The notes under the pieces are model-generated. The model worked only from the letters and a program-made list of their open reading frames with translations, was not told the origin of the DNA and searched no databases. A DNA stretch of 64,000 bases from UBA7657 sp049652985 (GTDB lineage Bacteria > Pseudomonadota > Alphaproteobacteria > Micavibrionales > Micavibrionaceae), in the NCBI GenBank assembly GCA_049652985.1, contig JBASFK010000008.1:1-64000 (forward strand), written 5' to 3'. A program made the position numbers and the translations under genes. This document shows positions 15,891 to 24,266 of this stretch, piece after piece. The stretch's first letter is position 1. Each line of letters opens with the position of its first letter.

Positions 15891-16451
15891 ATGAAACACC
15901 GTATCAAGCACCGTAAACTCGGTCGCGTCTCCAGCCACCGCAAGGCGATGCTGGCGAACATGGCTGCCGCGCTGATCAAGCACGAGCAGATCGTGACCAC
16001 TCTGCCAAAAGCGAAAGAGCTTCGCCCCTACACGGAAAAGCTCGTTACGCTGGGCAAGAAGGCCATTGCAAACCCGCAGACCGCGCTGGCGAAACGCCGC
16101 GAGGCGATTGCGATCCTGCGCGACCAGACGCAGGTGCGTAAACTGTTCGACGTCCTGGCCGAGCGTTATGCCGACCGGAACGGCGGCTATATCCGCATCA
16201 TGAAGGCCGGTTTCCGCTATGGCGACGCCGCCCCGATGGCCGTGATCGAATTCGTTGACCGCGACGTCGAAGCCAAGGGCAAGGACAGCGGCACGATCGA
16301 GATCGTGGCATCCGAGCACGACGCTAAATCAAAGGAAAAAGCCGCGAAACCCCCGAAAGCCAAGGCCGAGAAAAAGCCGAAAGCCGACGTCCAGGGCTCA
16401 AGCAAATCCGCCGAGAAGAAAAAATCCAAAGTCCGTAAAGTGGGCGGCTAA
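15891..16451 (+). CDS. rplQ: 50S ribosomal protein L17 with C-terminal tail
   Basis: Large-subunit protein L17 near the tunnel exit. The core of about 125 residues starts MKHRIKHRKLGRVSSHRKAM and contains ALIKHEQIVTTLPKAKELRP. The last 50-60 residues are Lys/Ala/Ser-rich and low in complexity. It is the last gene of the alpha operon, followed by a clear terminator. Confidence 0.97.
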   Translation: MKHRIKHRKLGRVSSHRKAMLANMAAALIKHEQIVTTLPKAKELRPYTEKLVTLGKKAIANPQTALAKRREAIAILRDQTQVRKLFDVLAERYADRNGGYIRIMKAGFRYGDAAPMAVIEFVDRDVEAKGKDSGTIEIVASEHDAKSKEKAAKPPKAKAEKKPKADVQGSSKSAEKKKSKVRKVGG

Positions 16452-16476
16452 GGTTTTTCGAATAAGAGATTTAAAG

Positions 16477-16502
16477 AGGCGGCTTATGGGCCGCCTTTTT
16501 TA
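16477..16502 (+). terminator. Terminator of the alpha operon
   Basis: The stem AGGCGGC (16477-16483) / GCCGCCT (16490-16496) has a 6-base loop and a T run (16496-16501). It lies against the stop codon of the convergent panC gene. Confidence 0.88.
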
Positions 16503-17345
16503 TACAGCCACGTTATCAATCAGCCTTGTCTTGCCGATATGCGCGGCGGCGAGGAGGCGGGCATTGCCTTCGCCGGAAAGCTTCGTGATGGGCTTTAATG
16601 TGTCCGCTTCGCGCAGTTCGACATAATCGACCTCGTCGAAACCGGCTTCGCGCAGGCGCTGATCGCCCGAGGAAACGAGGTCATAGGCCTCTGTCGGAAA
16701 TTCCCGGAGTTTCGCTACCAATGCCAGTAATGTCTTGTTCAGCCGCCGCGCGATTTTTAATTCAGTCTCCGAGAGATAGGCATTGCGCGAGGACAGAGCG
16801 AGTCCTTCAGCGTCGCGGATAATGGGGCCGGACATGACCTCGATGGCGCTGTTGGTTTCGCGCACGAATTCGCGGATGACGCAGAGTTGCTGGTAATCTT
16901 TCTCGCCGAACACGGCGACGTCGGGCATCACCTGGTCGAACAGCCGTGCCACCACGCTGAGTACGCCGTTGAAAAATTGCGGGCGGAACGCGCTCTCGAG
17001 ACCTATGGAAGTTGGCCCTGCGCCGATATCGGACATCGGGCCGGTGGGGTAAATCTCTTTTTCCTGCGGGATATAAACAAGATGAACGCCCGCCGCCTCC
17101 AGTTTCGCGAGGTCGGATTCTTCCTCTCGCGGGTAGGTCGTGAAATCCTCGTTCGGCGCAAACTGCGCCGGATTTACAAAAATGCTGGCAACGCACTTGT
17201 TGGCATTGTCGAGGCCGATCTTCATCAGCGACATGTGGCCCTCATGCAACGCGCCCATCGTCGGCACGAACGCGATGCGGCGCTTTTCTTTTTTCCATTC
17301 GCCAATAGCTTTTTCAAATTCGGCATAGGAGCGTGCGACCTGCAT
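16500..17345 (-). CDS. panC: Pantothenate synthetase
   Basis: Condenses pantoate and beta-alanine with ATP to give pantothenate, the precursor of CoA (281 aa, cytosolic). The HIGH-type site appears as FVPTMGALHEGHMSLMKIGL near residue 27, and the second nucleotide motif region reads SSRNAYLSETELKIARRLNK. VFGEKDYQQL is also family-typical. It overlaps the panB stop by one base, forming a panB-panC operon on the minus strand. Confidence 0.96.
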   Translation of the reverse strand: MQVARSYAEFEKAIGEWKKEKRRIAFVPTMGALHEGHMSLMKIGLDNANKCVASIFVNPAQFAPNEDFTTYPREEESDLAKLEAAGVHLVYIPQEKEIYPTGPMSDIGAGPTSIGLESAFRPQFFNGVLSVVARLFDQVMPDVAVFGEKDYQQLCVIREFVRETNSAIEVMSGPIIRDAEGLALSSRNAYLSETELKIARRLNKTLLALVAKLREFPTEAYDLVSSGDQRLREAGFDEVDYVELREADTLKPITKLSGEGNARLLAAAHIGKTRLIDNVAV

Positions 17346-18190
17346 TACGAAGCCTCGCCTTTTTTGGTTTCAACGATTTTAGGCCGCGTATAGACGTGCT
17401 CGGCATCCGGAAATTTTCGCGCGCGAACATCGGCGGCGAAGGCACTGACAGCTTTTTCAACCTCGCCGGAGATATCGGCATATTGTTTCACGAATTTAGG
17501 TGCGTGCGAGGTCAGGCCGAGCAAATCGTCGATCACCAGAACCTGCCCGTCGCAGGCGACCGACGCGCCGATGCCGATGGTGGAAATTGAAACTGCTTTT
17601 GTCATTTTCGCGGCGACGTCCTCGATTGTTCCCTCGATCACGACGGCGAAAGCGCCTGCGCGCTCGACGGCGCGGATATCGGCCAGCAAGCGCACTTCAT
17701 CTTCGCCGGTGCGGCCCTTGATTTTATAGCCGCCGTCTTTCAGCACCGATTGCGGCTGCAGCCCGATATGGGCCATGACGGGAATGTTGCGTGCGGTGAG
17801 ATATTGAATCGTTTTTTCCATGTCCTGCCCGCCTTCTATCTTGACGGCGTCGCAGCCTGTTTCTTTCATCACCCGGGTCGCGTTGCGCAGGGCTAGCTCC
17901 GGGCTTTCCTCATAGGTGCCAAATGGCATATCGATAACCACGAGCGCATTCTGCGAAGCGCGGACCACCGCCTGCCCGTGACGGATCATCATCTCGAGAT
18001 CGACAGCGAGGGTATTTTCAAGCCCGTACAAAACATTGCCGAGGGAATCGCCGACCAGCAAAATATCGACATAGCGGTCAAGAAGGCGGGCAATGGGGGC
18101 GGTGTAGGCGGTCAGGCAAACCAGCGGCTGCGCCGCGCCCTTGGCAGCGCGTATCTCCGGTATGGTCTTACGTCCGGACGGCTTATTCAT
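17345..18190 (-). CDS. panB: 3-methyl-2-oxobutanoate hydroxymethyltransferase
   Basis: Transfers a hydroxymethyl group from methylene-tetrahydrofolate to ketoisovalerate, giving ketopantoate (281 aa). Metal- and substrate-site motifs LLVGDSLGNVLYGLENTLAV and VKIEGGQDM are present, with MAHIGLQPQSV and GIGASVACDGQVLVIDDLLG further on. It is the upstream gene of the panB-panC pair and diverges from the protease gene at 18263. Confidence 0.96.
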   Translation of the reverse strand: MNKPSGRKTIPEIRAAKGAAQPLVCLTAYTAPIARLLDRYVDILLVGDSLGNVLYGLENTLAVDLEMMIRHGQAVVRASQNALVVIDMPFGTYEESPELALRNATRVMKETGCDAVKIEGGQDMEKTIQYLTARNIPVMAHIGLQPQSVLKDGGYKIKGRTGEDEVRLLADIRAVERAGAFAVVIEGTIEDVAAKMTKAVSISTIGIGASVACDGQVLVIDDLLGLTSHAPKFVKQYADISGEVEKAVSAFAADVRARKFPDAEHVYTRPKIVETKKGEAS

Positions 18191-18262
18191 AATGTAAATC
18201 CCCGCAAGATACCGTTGAACGGCCCTTGATATTTGCCAATGGTGGGCCTAAATTTTCGTTCC

Positions 18263-19705
18263 ATGTTTACCAGAATTATCACAACCTTGCTAGCGATAAC
18301 CATGGCGTTTCCGGCCCTCGCCCAGGATACGTCAGGTGACGCTGAACGGGCCCTGCCTGAAAGCCGCGCCGAGGTACAACTCTCTTTTTCGCCGCTGGTT
18401 AAAAAGATCGCGCCTGCCGTAGTCAATATATATACCAAGCGCGTCGTGACGCGCTCGTACCATCCTTTCATGAACGACCCGATGTTCGCGCCATTCTTCA
18501 AGGACCAGACATTCGGCCGCCGCATGAAAAAACAGGTCGAAGGCGCGCTCGGCTCCGGCGTTATTGTTGATGGCGCTGGGCTGATCGTCACCAACTCGCA
18601 CGTCATCCGCGAGGCCCAGGAGATTACGGTCGTACTCAACGACGGCCGTGAATTCGACGCGACGCTGGCGCTGCTTGATGAGCCATCCGACCTTGCTATC
18701 CTGCGCGTGGACACGAAGGGCGAAGCGCTTCCTGCTGCCGCGCTCAAGCCCAGTGAATCTTTAGAGGTCGGCGACATGGTGCTCGCGATCGGCAATCCGT
18801 TCGGTGTTGGCCAGACGGTAACGAGCGGCATCGTCTCCGCGCTGGCGCGATCGAGCCTGAATATCAGCGACTTCAATTTCTTTATCCAGACCGACGCCGC
18901 GATCAACCCGGGCAATTCCGGCGGCCCGCTGGTGGCGATGGACGGTGGCGTCATCGGCATCAACTCGGCGATTTATTCGCGCGACGGCGGCTCGCTCGGC
19001 ATCGGTTTTGCAATTCCCTCGGAGATGGTCGCGAGCGTCATCGCTGCTGAAAAATCCGGGGGCAGCAAGAGCGTCGTGCGGCCCTGGCTTGGCGTAACGG
19101 CGCAGGCCGTGACGAATGACATTGCGCAGTCGCTGAATCTGCCGCGCCCTGTGGGCGCGCTGATTACCGTCCTGCACGAATCCAGTCCGCTGGCGAAAGC
19201 CGGATTGAAAGTCGGCGATGTGGTGACCTCGGTGAACGGCAAGGAAATCCATGACCCGTCGGAAATGAAATTCCGCATGGCGACGGTGCCGCTGGGCGGT
19301 AAGGCGACGATGGAGGCTATAAGCGGCGGCGCCAAAAAAACCTATGAGGTCGAGGCCATGGCCGCGCCCGACAGCCCGCCGCGCGACGAAACGAAGCTGG
19401 AAGGCGCGCACCTCCTGAACGGCGCGACTGTGGCCAACATGAACCCCGCCGTGGCGGTCGAGCTTGGCCTGTTCGGCAAGGAAGAGGAGGGCGTGGTGGT
19501 TCTGAAAGTGAGCGAGGGCGCAACGGCTTCGCGCCTTGTCGCGCCGGGCGATATGCTCGTTGCCATTAATGATGTGCTTATAAAAAACGTGTCCGATGTC
19601 GAAAAGGCTTTATCCAAAATCGATACTGCCACAAAGTTGAAAATCAGAAATGATGGCCGCACACGCGAAATGATTATGCACCACAATAAAATAGAAAGGC
19701 GCTGA
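18263..19705 (+). CDS. Periplasmic Do-type serine protease (DegP/HtrA family)
   Basis: Envelope quality-control protease and chaperone (480 aa from this start). The signal peptide MFTRIITTLLAITMAFPALA precedes a trypsin-like domain with the catalytic His (VTNSHVI), Asp (SDLAILRVD) and Ser (NPGNSGGPLV). Two PDZ domains follow, the first with LKVGDVVTSVNGKEI and the second, more divergent, with LVAPGDMLVAINDVLIK. A longer start at 18233 would put ten residues before the signal peptide, so I prefer 18263; neither has a good Shine-Dalgarno. Confidence 0.93.
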   Translation: MFTRIITTLLAITMAFPALAQDTSGDAERALPESRAEVQLSFSPLVKKIAPAVVNIYTKRVVTRSYHPFMNDPMFAPFFKDQTFGRRMKKQVEGALGSGVIVDGAGLIVTNSHVIREAQEITVVLNDGREFDATLALLDEPSDLAILRVDTKGEALPAAALKPSESLEVGDMVLAIGNPFGVGQTVTSGIVSALARSSLNISDFNFFIQTDAAINPGNSGGPLVAMDGGVIGINSAIYSRDGGSLGIGFAIPSEMVASVIAAEKSGGSKSVVRPWLGVTAQAVTNDIAQSLNLPRPVGALITVLHESSPLAKAGLKVGDVVTSVNGKEIHDPSEMKFRMATVPLGGKATMEAISGGAKKTYEVEAMAAPDSPPRDETKLEGAHLLNGATVANMNPAVAVELGLFGKEEEGVVVLKVSEGATASRLVAPGDMLVAINDVLIKNVSDVEKALSKIDTATKLKIRNDGRTREMIMHHNKIERR

Positions 19706-19723
19706 CATTTTCAGCGCCTTTTT
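19695..19723 (+). terminator. Terminator between convergent genes
   Basis: AAAGGCGCTGA (19695-19705) pairs with TCAGCGCCTTT (19711-19721) around a 5-base loop, with T residues to 19723. The stem includes the stop codon of the protease gene and is near-symmetric, so it could serve both directions. Confidence 0.8.
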
Positions 19724-19744
19724 CAGATTTCAGAACTGACGATT

Positions 19745-19969
19745 TTAAGCTGGAACGGGTTCAGCCTCGGGAAATGTAAATTTATAACGTTCTATGCTGT
19801 TTTTCAGCATCCAGTCCCAGAACTGCTCTTCCCGTTCCTTGTATTTCGACTCGACGATATTGAGCCGTCTCTGAAACCATGCGGTGATATTGTTCCTCAT
19901 CGTGGCCTCGCTTTTGCCAAGGCCGCTGGTATCATTAATATCATCGATATAATCTAGGTGGTCGCTCAT
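19745..19969 (-). CDS. Unknown 74-aa acidic protein
   Basis: Not recognised. A short, soluble, charged product starting MSDHLDYIDDINDTSGLGKS with an aromatic central helix (ITAWFQRRLNIVESKYKERE, then EQFWDWMLKNSIERYKF). It has no signal peptide, Cys or membrane span. GAAAGGATCGGAT upstream on the minus strand gives a plausible ribosome site. It stands alone between the protease terminator and another small ORF. Confidence 0.6.
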   Translation of the reverse strand: MSDHLDYIDDINDTSGLGKSEATMRNNITAWFQRRLNIVESKYKEREEQFWDWMLKNSIERYKFTFPEAEPVPA

Positions 19970-20072
19970 ATCCGATCCTTTCGCCCCATCCTAACAAAAA
20001 CGGCGGAAAACCGCAAAATTCGCGCCTTCCGCCGACATGTAAAATACCGGTATTTTCTTTATATTCACGGCC

Positions 20073-20222
20073 TTACATACTTTGTGAAGGACCGTTAAAA
20101 GATGCCAGCAGGTTATAACGCTGGGCCTCTCTCGTATAGTTACTCCGTTGAGCGGCCCGCTCTATAGCTTCGGCATTAGCTGCGCCCGAATCGACGCCAT
20201 TCCACATTCCAACTTTGGACAT
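20073..20222 (-). CDS. Unknown 49-aa protein
   Basis: Not recognised. I chose the ATG at 20222 because AAAGGAGATTGAA lies directly upstream; the in-frame extension to 20273 would run through this ribosome site. The product starts MSKVGMWNGVDSGAANAEAI and is polar and probably helical, with no membrane segment. Confidence 0.6.
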   Translation of the reverse strand: MSKVGMWNGVDSGAANAEAIERAAQRSNYTREAQRYNLLASFNGPSQSM

Positions 20223-20542
20223 TTCAATCTCCTTTGCTGGTGTTTCTGAAGTAAAGAATAGAAAAAGAGTCAAAAAATGTCAAATATAGGAAATAATTCA
20301 GACATTATATTTGTCTAATATTTAAGTAAATACGAAATAAAAGCGAAAATAAATGAGATTAATATAGAAAATAATTAATCATTTATTTTTAAATAAACTC
20401 ATAAATATTTTTTTTACTTTAAAGTTTTTGCTGTTTTAAGTCGAAAGGGTGAGCAGGGAGCCAAAAATTTAATGCGGGCGCCGCTCTTGTTTTCGGCGGA
20501 ACGTCTCGCCATTATAACCGCCTGAAATAAGGAAAAGACGTC
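20223..20542. other. AT-rich intergenic region before glyS
   Basis: No gene is visible here on either strand. The stretch 20275-20430 is strikingly AT-rich with repeated AAATAA/TTTA runs and could be an upstream promoter element or a protein-binding region. The promoter of glyS presumably lies in 20430-20530 (TATAAC at about 20513 is a candidate -10), but I cannot assign a convincing -35. Confidence 0.5.
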
Positions 20543-22099
20543 ATGACCCAAGCCGCCGCCACCGTTCCTGCCATGAAGGACATTGTTGCCCTCTGCAAGC
20601 GCCGCGGCTTCATTTTCGCGGCGTCCGACATTTACGGCGGCATCAACGGCTTCTGGGATTACGGCCCGCTCGGCGTCGAGCTCAAGAACAATCTGCGCGA
20701 TCTGTGGTGGAAAGCGATGGTCACCTGCCCGCCCATCGGTCCGGACGGCACGCCCGTCGAAATCGTCGGTCTTGATTCATCCATCATCCAGAACCCGAAA
20801 GCGTGGGAGGCATCCGGCCATGTCGGCGGCTTCTCCGACCCGATGGTCGACGATAAGGAAACCAAACTCCGTTACCGCGCGGATCATTTGTATGTACTGG
20901 TGCCGAAAGACGGCAAGGGCAAATGGCTGGCGCTGCACCAGGACGCCGAAGTGGAAGACGTAGCAAGGCGCATCAAGAAAGAAGGCGGCGGGAAATCGTC
21001 AAGCGACCAGTACGAGAAAAAACAATTCACCTCTATCGATAAAAACGATTACGTGAATATTCTCGGGCCTGATGCGAAAACACCCGGCACACTGACCGAG
21101 CCCAAGCAATTCAACCTCATGTTCCATACATTCGTCGGTGCGACAGCGGGCGATGAAAACAAGGCTTACTTACGCCCCGAAACTGCGCAGGGCATTTTTC
21201 TCAATTTCAAAAACGTTCTGGATTCTTCGCGCGTTCGCGTGCCGTTCGGCATTGCCCAGATCGGCAAAGCATTCAGGAACGAAGTCACGCCGCGCAATTT
21301 TATTTTCCGCTCCCGCGAATTCGAACAGATGGAAATGGAGTGGTTCTGTCACCCGAAAGAAGCCAAGATGTGGCGCGATTTCTGGTTCACCGAACGTCAG
21401 AAATTCTGGCGCAGCATTGGTTTGTCGAGCGACAACATCCAGATGCGCGATCATGACAAGGACGAGCTCTCGCATTACGCGAAAGAGGGCTACGGCACGG
21501 CGGATATCGAATACCGCTTCCCCTTCACCGCGCCGGGCTATGGGGAGCTGGAAGGCATTGCCCACCGCTGTGATTTCGACCTGACGCAGCACCAGAAATT
21601 CTCGGGCACCAAGCTCGAATATATGGACCCGGTAACGAACGAGAAATTCATGCCGCATGTGATCGAGCCGGCGGCGGGCCTTTCTCGCGGCGTTCTTGCG
21701 CTGATCTGCGAGGCCTACACCATCGATGCCTCGCGCCCCTCGGGCGTTTACCTGAATTTCCATCCATCCGTAGCGCCGATGAAGGCCGCGATCCTGCCGC
21801 TCACGGCGAAAGAGGATCATGTTCCCATCGCGCAGAAACTTTACCTGGAACTGCGCGAGGAATTCGCGGTCGAGCTCGATATCAAACAGAATATCGGCAA
21901 GCGTTATGCGCGCCAGGACGAAATCGGCACGCCGTACTGCTTCACCATCGACAACGACACGATCACCGATCACACCGTGACCGTACGCGACCGTAACACC
22001 ATGGCGCAGGAGCGCATCCATATCGACAAGGTCGCCGAATACCTGCGCGAAAAAATGAAACCGTCCGCGCAAAAAAAGAAACTCAAAGCCGTTGGCTAG
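20543..22099 (+). CDS. glyS: Glycyl-tRNA synthetase, single-chain dimeric type
   Basis: Charges tRNA-Gly (518 aa, class II synthetase). Family features are the N-terminal RRGFIFAASDIYGGINGFWD, the conserved LRPETAQGIFLNFKNVL, motif 2 region IGKAFRNEVTPRNFIFRSRE and motif 3 EPAAGLSRGVLALI. The C-terminal anticodon-binding domain is from about residue 400. This is the alpha2 type and not the separate GlyQ/GlyS alpha2beta2 type that dominates in alphaproteobacteria. TAAGGAAAAG precedes the ATG, and the next gene's TTG start overlaps its end. Confidence 0.96.
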   Translation: MTQAAATVPAMKDIVALCKRRGFIFAASDIYGGINGFWDYGPLGVELKNNLRDLWWKAMVTCPPIGPDGTPVEIVGLDSSIIQNPKAWEASGHVGGFSDPMVDDKETKLRYRADHLYVLVPKDGKGKWLALHQDAEVEDVARRIKKEGGGKSSSDQYEKKQFTSIDKNDYVNILGPDAKTPGTLTEPKQFNLMFHTFVGATAGDENKAYLRPETAQGIFLNFKNVLDSSRVRVPFGIAQIGKAFRNEVTPRNFIFRSREFEQMEMEWFCHPKEAKMWRDFWFTERQKFWRSIGLSSDNIQMRDHDKDELSHYAKEGYGTADIEYRFPFTAPGYGELEGIAHRCDFDLTQHQKFSGTKLEYMDPVTNEKFMPHVIEPAAGLSRGVLALICEAYTIDASRPSGVYLNFHPSVAPMKAAILPLTAKEDHVPIAQKLYLELREEFAVELDIKQNIGKRYARQDEIGTPYCFTIDNDTITDHTVTVRDRNTMAQERIHIDKVAEYLREKMKPSAQKKKLKAVG

Positions 22100-23039
22100 A
22101 ATTCTTCTTTTTGTTGTGTTTCTGACTGCGCTCGCCGCGCAAGCGCAGGCCGAGGAATATAAGCCCGGCACAGTCGGGCATTTATACGAGAACTGCCGCC
22201 TCGCGCTGGAATCCGCCACCAAATACACTGAACTGCAGGAGACTTATTGCGGCGCGTTCAGCGAGGGTTATTTCTGGGGCGCGTCGGCGTCGAACTGGGT
22301 ATTGCCGATGACGGCGGAAGAGGGCCCCTGTGCAGAAGAAAAAAAGCGCGAATGGGAGCGCATCAATAACCGTTTCTGCGGCAATTTCCCGAAGATGGAT
22401 GAGAACAACGCGACGACGGGCGATGCCCTGAAAAGCGCGACGGATATCGTCACGCGCTGGATCGCATTTGAAAAGCAGCATAGCGAGAACGACCCTCTGA
22501 AACGCGGCACATTGCGTGAGGTGAATGGCCTAGTGCAGCCGGGGTCGTTCTGCGACTCCCTTTCAAAAACTTACGTCGTCCAGGAATCTCCCTTCGCGAT
22601 TAACCCGGCGCTCATGAAAATAAACCTGCGCGATTTTATGAAGGCGAAGTCGAACATGACGATGAAGGCGAAATATGAGCGCTGCCGGGGGGACGTGGAT
22701 TATGCGGCCGGGGACCCGGAAAAATTCCTCTCGACCAAGTGCGGCGCAGAAATTTCGGGTTATATATCAGGCGTGTATTCCACCCAATATCTTCAGAAGA
22801 ACAGGGCGGAACTGCCCGACGAATGCCGCAAGCCTATCGACCGCCTCTATAAAAATCTCGATGTTAAACAAAGCATGTGCGTGAGTTACGACACCAACCC
22901 GCTCTGGGTCGCCGAGATTTTCCTGAAGAAATATCCCGAATTCAAAGGGCTGGATGACCAGCCGGGAAGCATCGGTGACCTGATTATCATGCGCAGTTTT
23001 CTCTGCGCCGAGAAGAATGCCGGTCCGAATCAGCCCTGA
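22092..23039 (+). CDS. Secreted Cys-rich protein with two Rap1a/Tai-like modules
   Basis: Unknown secreted protein (315 aa). It starts with TTG inside the glyS stop region, and the first 20 residues are a clean signal peptide (MARILLFVVFLTALAAQAQA). Two segments resemble one another and the C...C.gyi.G pattern of Rap1a/Tai-type domains: one around residue 36 (LYENCRLALESA...YCGAFSEGYFWGA) and one around 197 (YERCRGDVDYAA...KCGAEISGYISGV). The eleven or so Cys residues suggest periplasmic disulfides. The family link is by pattern only. Confidence 0.6.
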   Translation: MARILLFVVFLTALAAQAQAEEYKPGTVGHLYENCRLALESATKYTELQETYCGAFSEGYFWGASASNWVLPMTAEEGPCAEEKKREWERINNRFCGNFPKMDENNATTGDALKSATDIVTRWIAFEKQHSENDPLKRGTLREVNGLVQPGSFCDSLSKTYVVQESPFAINPALMKINLRDFMKAKSNMTMKAKYERCRGDVDYAAGDPEKFLSTKCGAEISGYISGVYSTQYLQKNRAELPDECRKPIDRLYKNLDVKQSMCVSYDTNPLWVAEIFLKKYPEFKGLDDQPGSIGDLIIMRSFLCAEKNAGPNQP

Positions 23040-23280
23040 TCATTCTGCCCGCGAGAGAGGGCGGCATTTCATCTGGAAAACGCCGTAAAAATTCCCCCCC
23101 TGATTGTTTGGAATAAAATCATCATTTTGGTGCCGCAAATTTTCCGCTGTGAAATTTTTCATGCATCATCGGCTATAAAAAAAATCTGCAAAAACCTGCA
23201 TCCGGCTATGCAGAAATATCAGTCGACATAACCGCGCACCTTGCTAGATTTCATGCAGTAGCAACGAAGGAGGTTTGACC

Positions 23281-23499
23281 ATGACTATGAGCACTTCTGA
23301 AAGTCCCTTAGCCAAGTTGAGCAGACGTTTTAACTTCGGAAAAGGTCGGCTACCTTACAGCGCTGATCTTTCAAATGTCGTTGAGAATATCGCCGCGCGC
23401 GTTGAGCGTGAGCGCTGTCTCGCCAATGATTTTGAACCCATGATCTTCCCGGTCACCACTAAACTGGTACGCATCGGCAAAAAGCGCCTAAAGGGCTAG
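23281..23499 (+). CDS. Unknown 72-aa basic protein
   Basis: Not recognised. A strong ribosome site GAAGGAGGTTTGACC precedes the ATG at 23281. The product is basic and soluble: a Ser-rich start, the segment LAKLSRRFNFGKGRLPYSAD, a helix NVVENIAARVERER and a Lys/Arg end. Its last 12 bases overlap the convergent methyltransferase gene. An imperfect inverted repeat CTGCAT-CCGGCT-ATGCAG lies about 80 bases upstream. Confidence 0.6.
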   Translation: MTMSTSESPLAKLSRRFNFGKGRLPYSADLSNVVENIAARVERERCLANDFEPMIFPVTTKLVRIGKKRLKG

Positions 23500-24234
23500 A
23501 CCTTTCGCACCGCGCAGGATCCTGTCGGCTTCTTCCGTATAGGATCCATCGCCGCGGTGCAATGTCAGCCCCGCATGGATTTTCGCTGGCGTCTTGCGAT
23601 TTTTCAGCGCACGGATAATGACGCGCTTGGACGGCTCGCCCGTGCGCGGGTGCAGCGGGATGATCTCCACCGCACCGAATTTTTTTCCGAAGGATTGAAT
23701 GATTTTATCCGTATGATCTGCGCGGTGAATGATGGTGAAGCTGCCGCCGTTTTTCAGATTCCTGAATCCGGCCTCGACCCAGTCTTTCACCGATCTATCT
23801 TCATCTGCATGGTAAAGCGCGGTCGCCTTCGGCATGGAAGGCGAGGGCGTGTGTGTCCCGGCGTCGAGATAAGGAGGATTGCAGATTACATGGTTAAATT
23901 CTTTTACATGGAGCGAGCGGATGTCGCCGGTGATGAACGCAGCACGTCCTTCCATATTGTTGAGGGCAATGTTCTGAACGGCAAGATCAATATGATCCGC
24001 CTGGATGTCCACGCCGGTGAGGTGAACCCCCGGTACGCGCGCCAGTACGCAAAACCCCGCGCCGCCCACACCGCAGCCAAGATCAAGCAGCGTCTCGCCC
24101 TCCTGCGCCCGGCAGGCAGCGGCCAGCATCACGGAATCGAGTGATGTGCGAAAACCTGCGGGCGGCTGCAAAAGCCGCACCCGGTGGTCTAAAACGTGAA
24201 TTTCCTCAGGGTCCATCCCCTTTAGAAAAGCCAT
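23488..24234 (-). CDS. TrmN6-like tRNA adenine-N6 methyltransferase
   Basis: Class I SAM-dependent methyltransferase of the YfiC/TrmN6 type (248 aa), which in E. coli modifies A37 of tRNA-Val. The SAM site reads LLDLGCGVGGAGFCVLARVP at about residues 50-69 and the adenine-methylating motif is CNPPYLDAG at about residue 118. The N-terminus LDHRVRLLQPPAGFRTSLDS is typical of the family. Substrate assignment is inferred from family membership. Confidence 0.85.
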   Translation of the reverse strand: MAFLKGMDPEEIHVLDHRVRLLQPPAGFRTSLDSVMLAAACRAQEGETLLDLGCGVGGAGFCVLARVPGVHLTGVDIQADHIDLAVQNIALNNMEGRAAFITGDIRSLHVKEFNHVICNPPYLDAGTHTPSPSMPKATALYHADEDRSVKDWVEAGFRNLKNGGSFTIIHRADHTDKIIQSFGKKFGAVEIIPLHPRTGEPSKRVIIRALKNRKTPAKIHAGLTLHRGDGSYTEEADRILRGAKGLAL

Positions 24235-24266
24235 AAATAGCGCGGGGTCAAGCCAGTCTTTTTAAA

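Noticed and set aside
21170..22228. 352-codon minus-strand frame opposite glyS
   Set aside because: GC-rich codon use of glyS leaves the opposite frame open. The plus-strand glycyl-tRNA synthetase is unambiguous.
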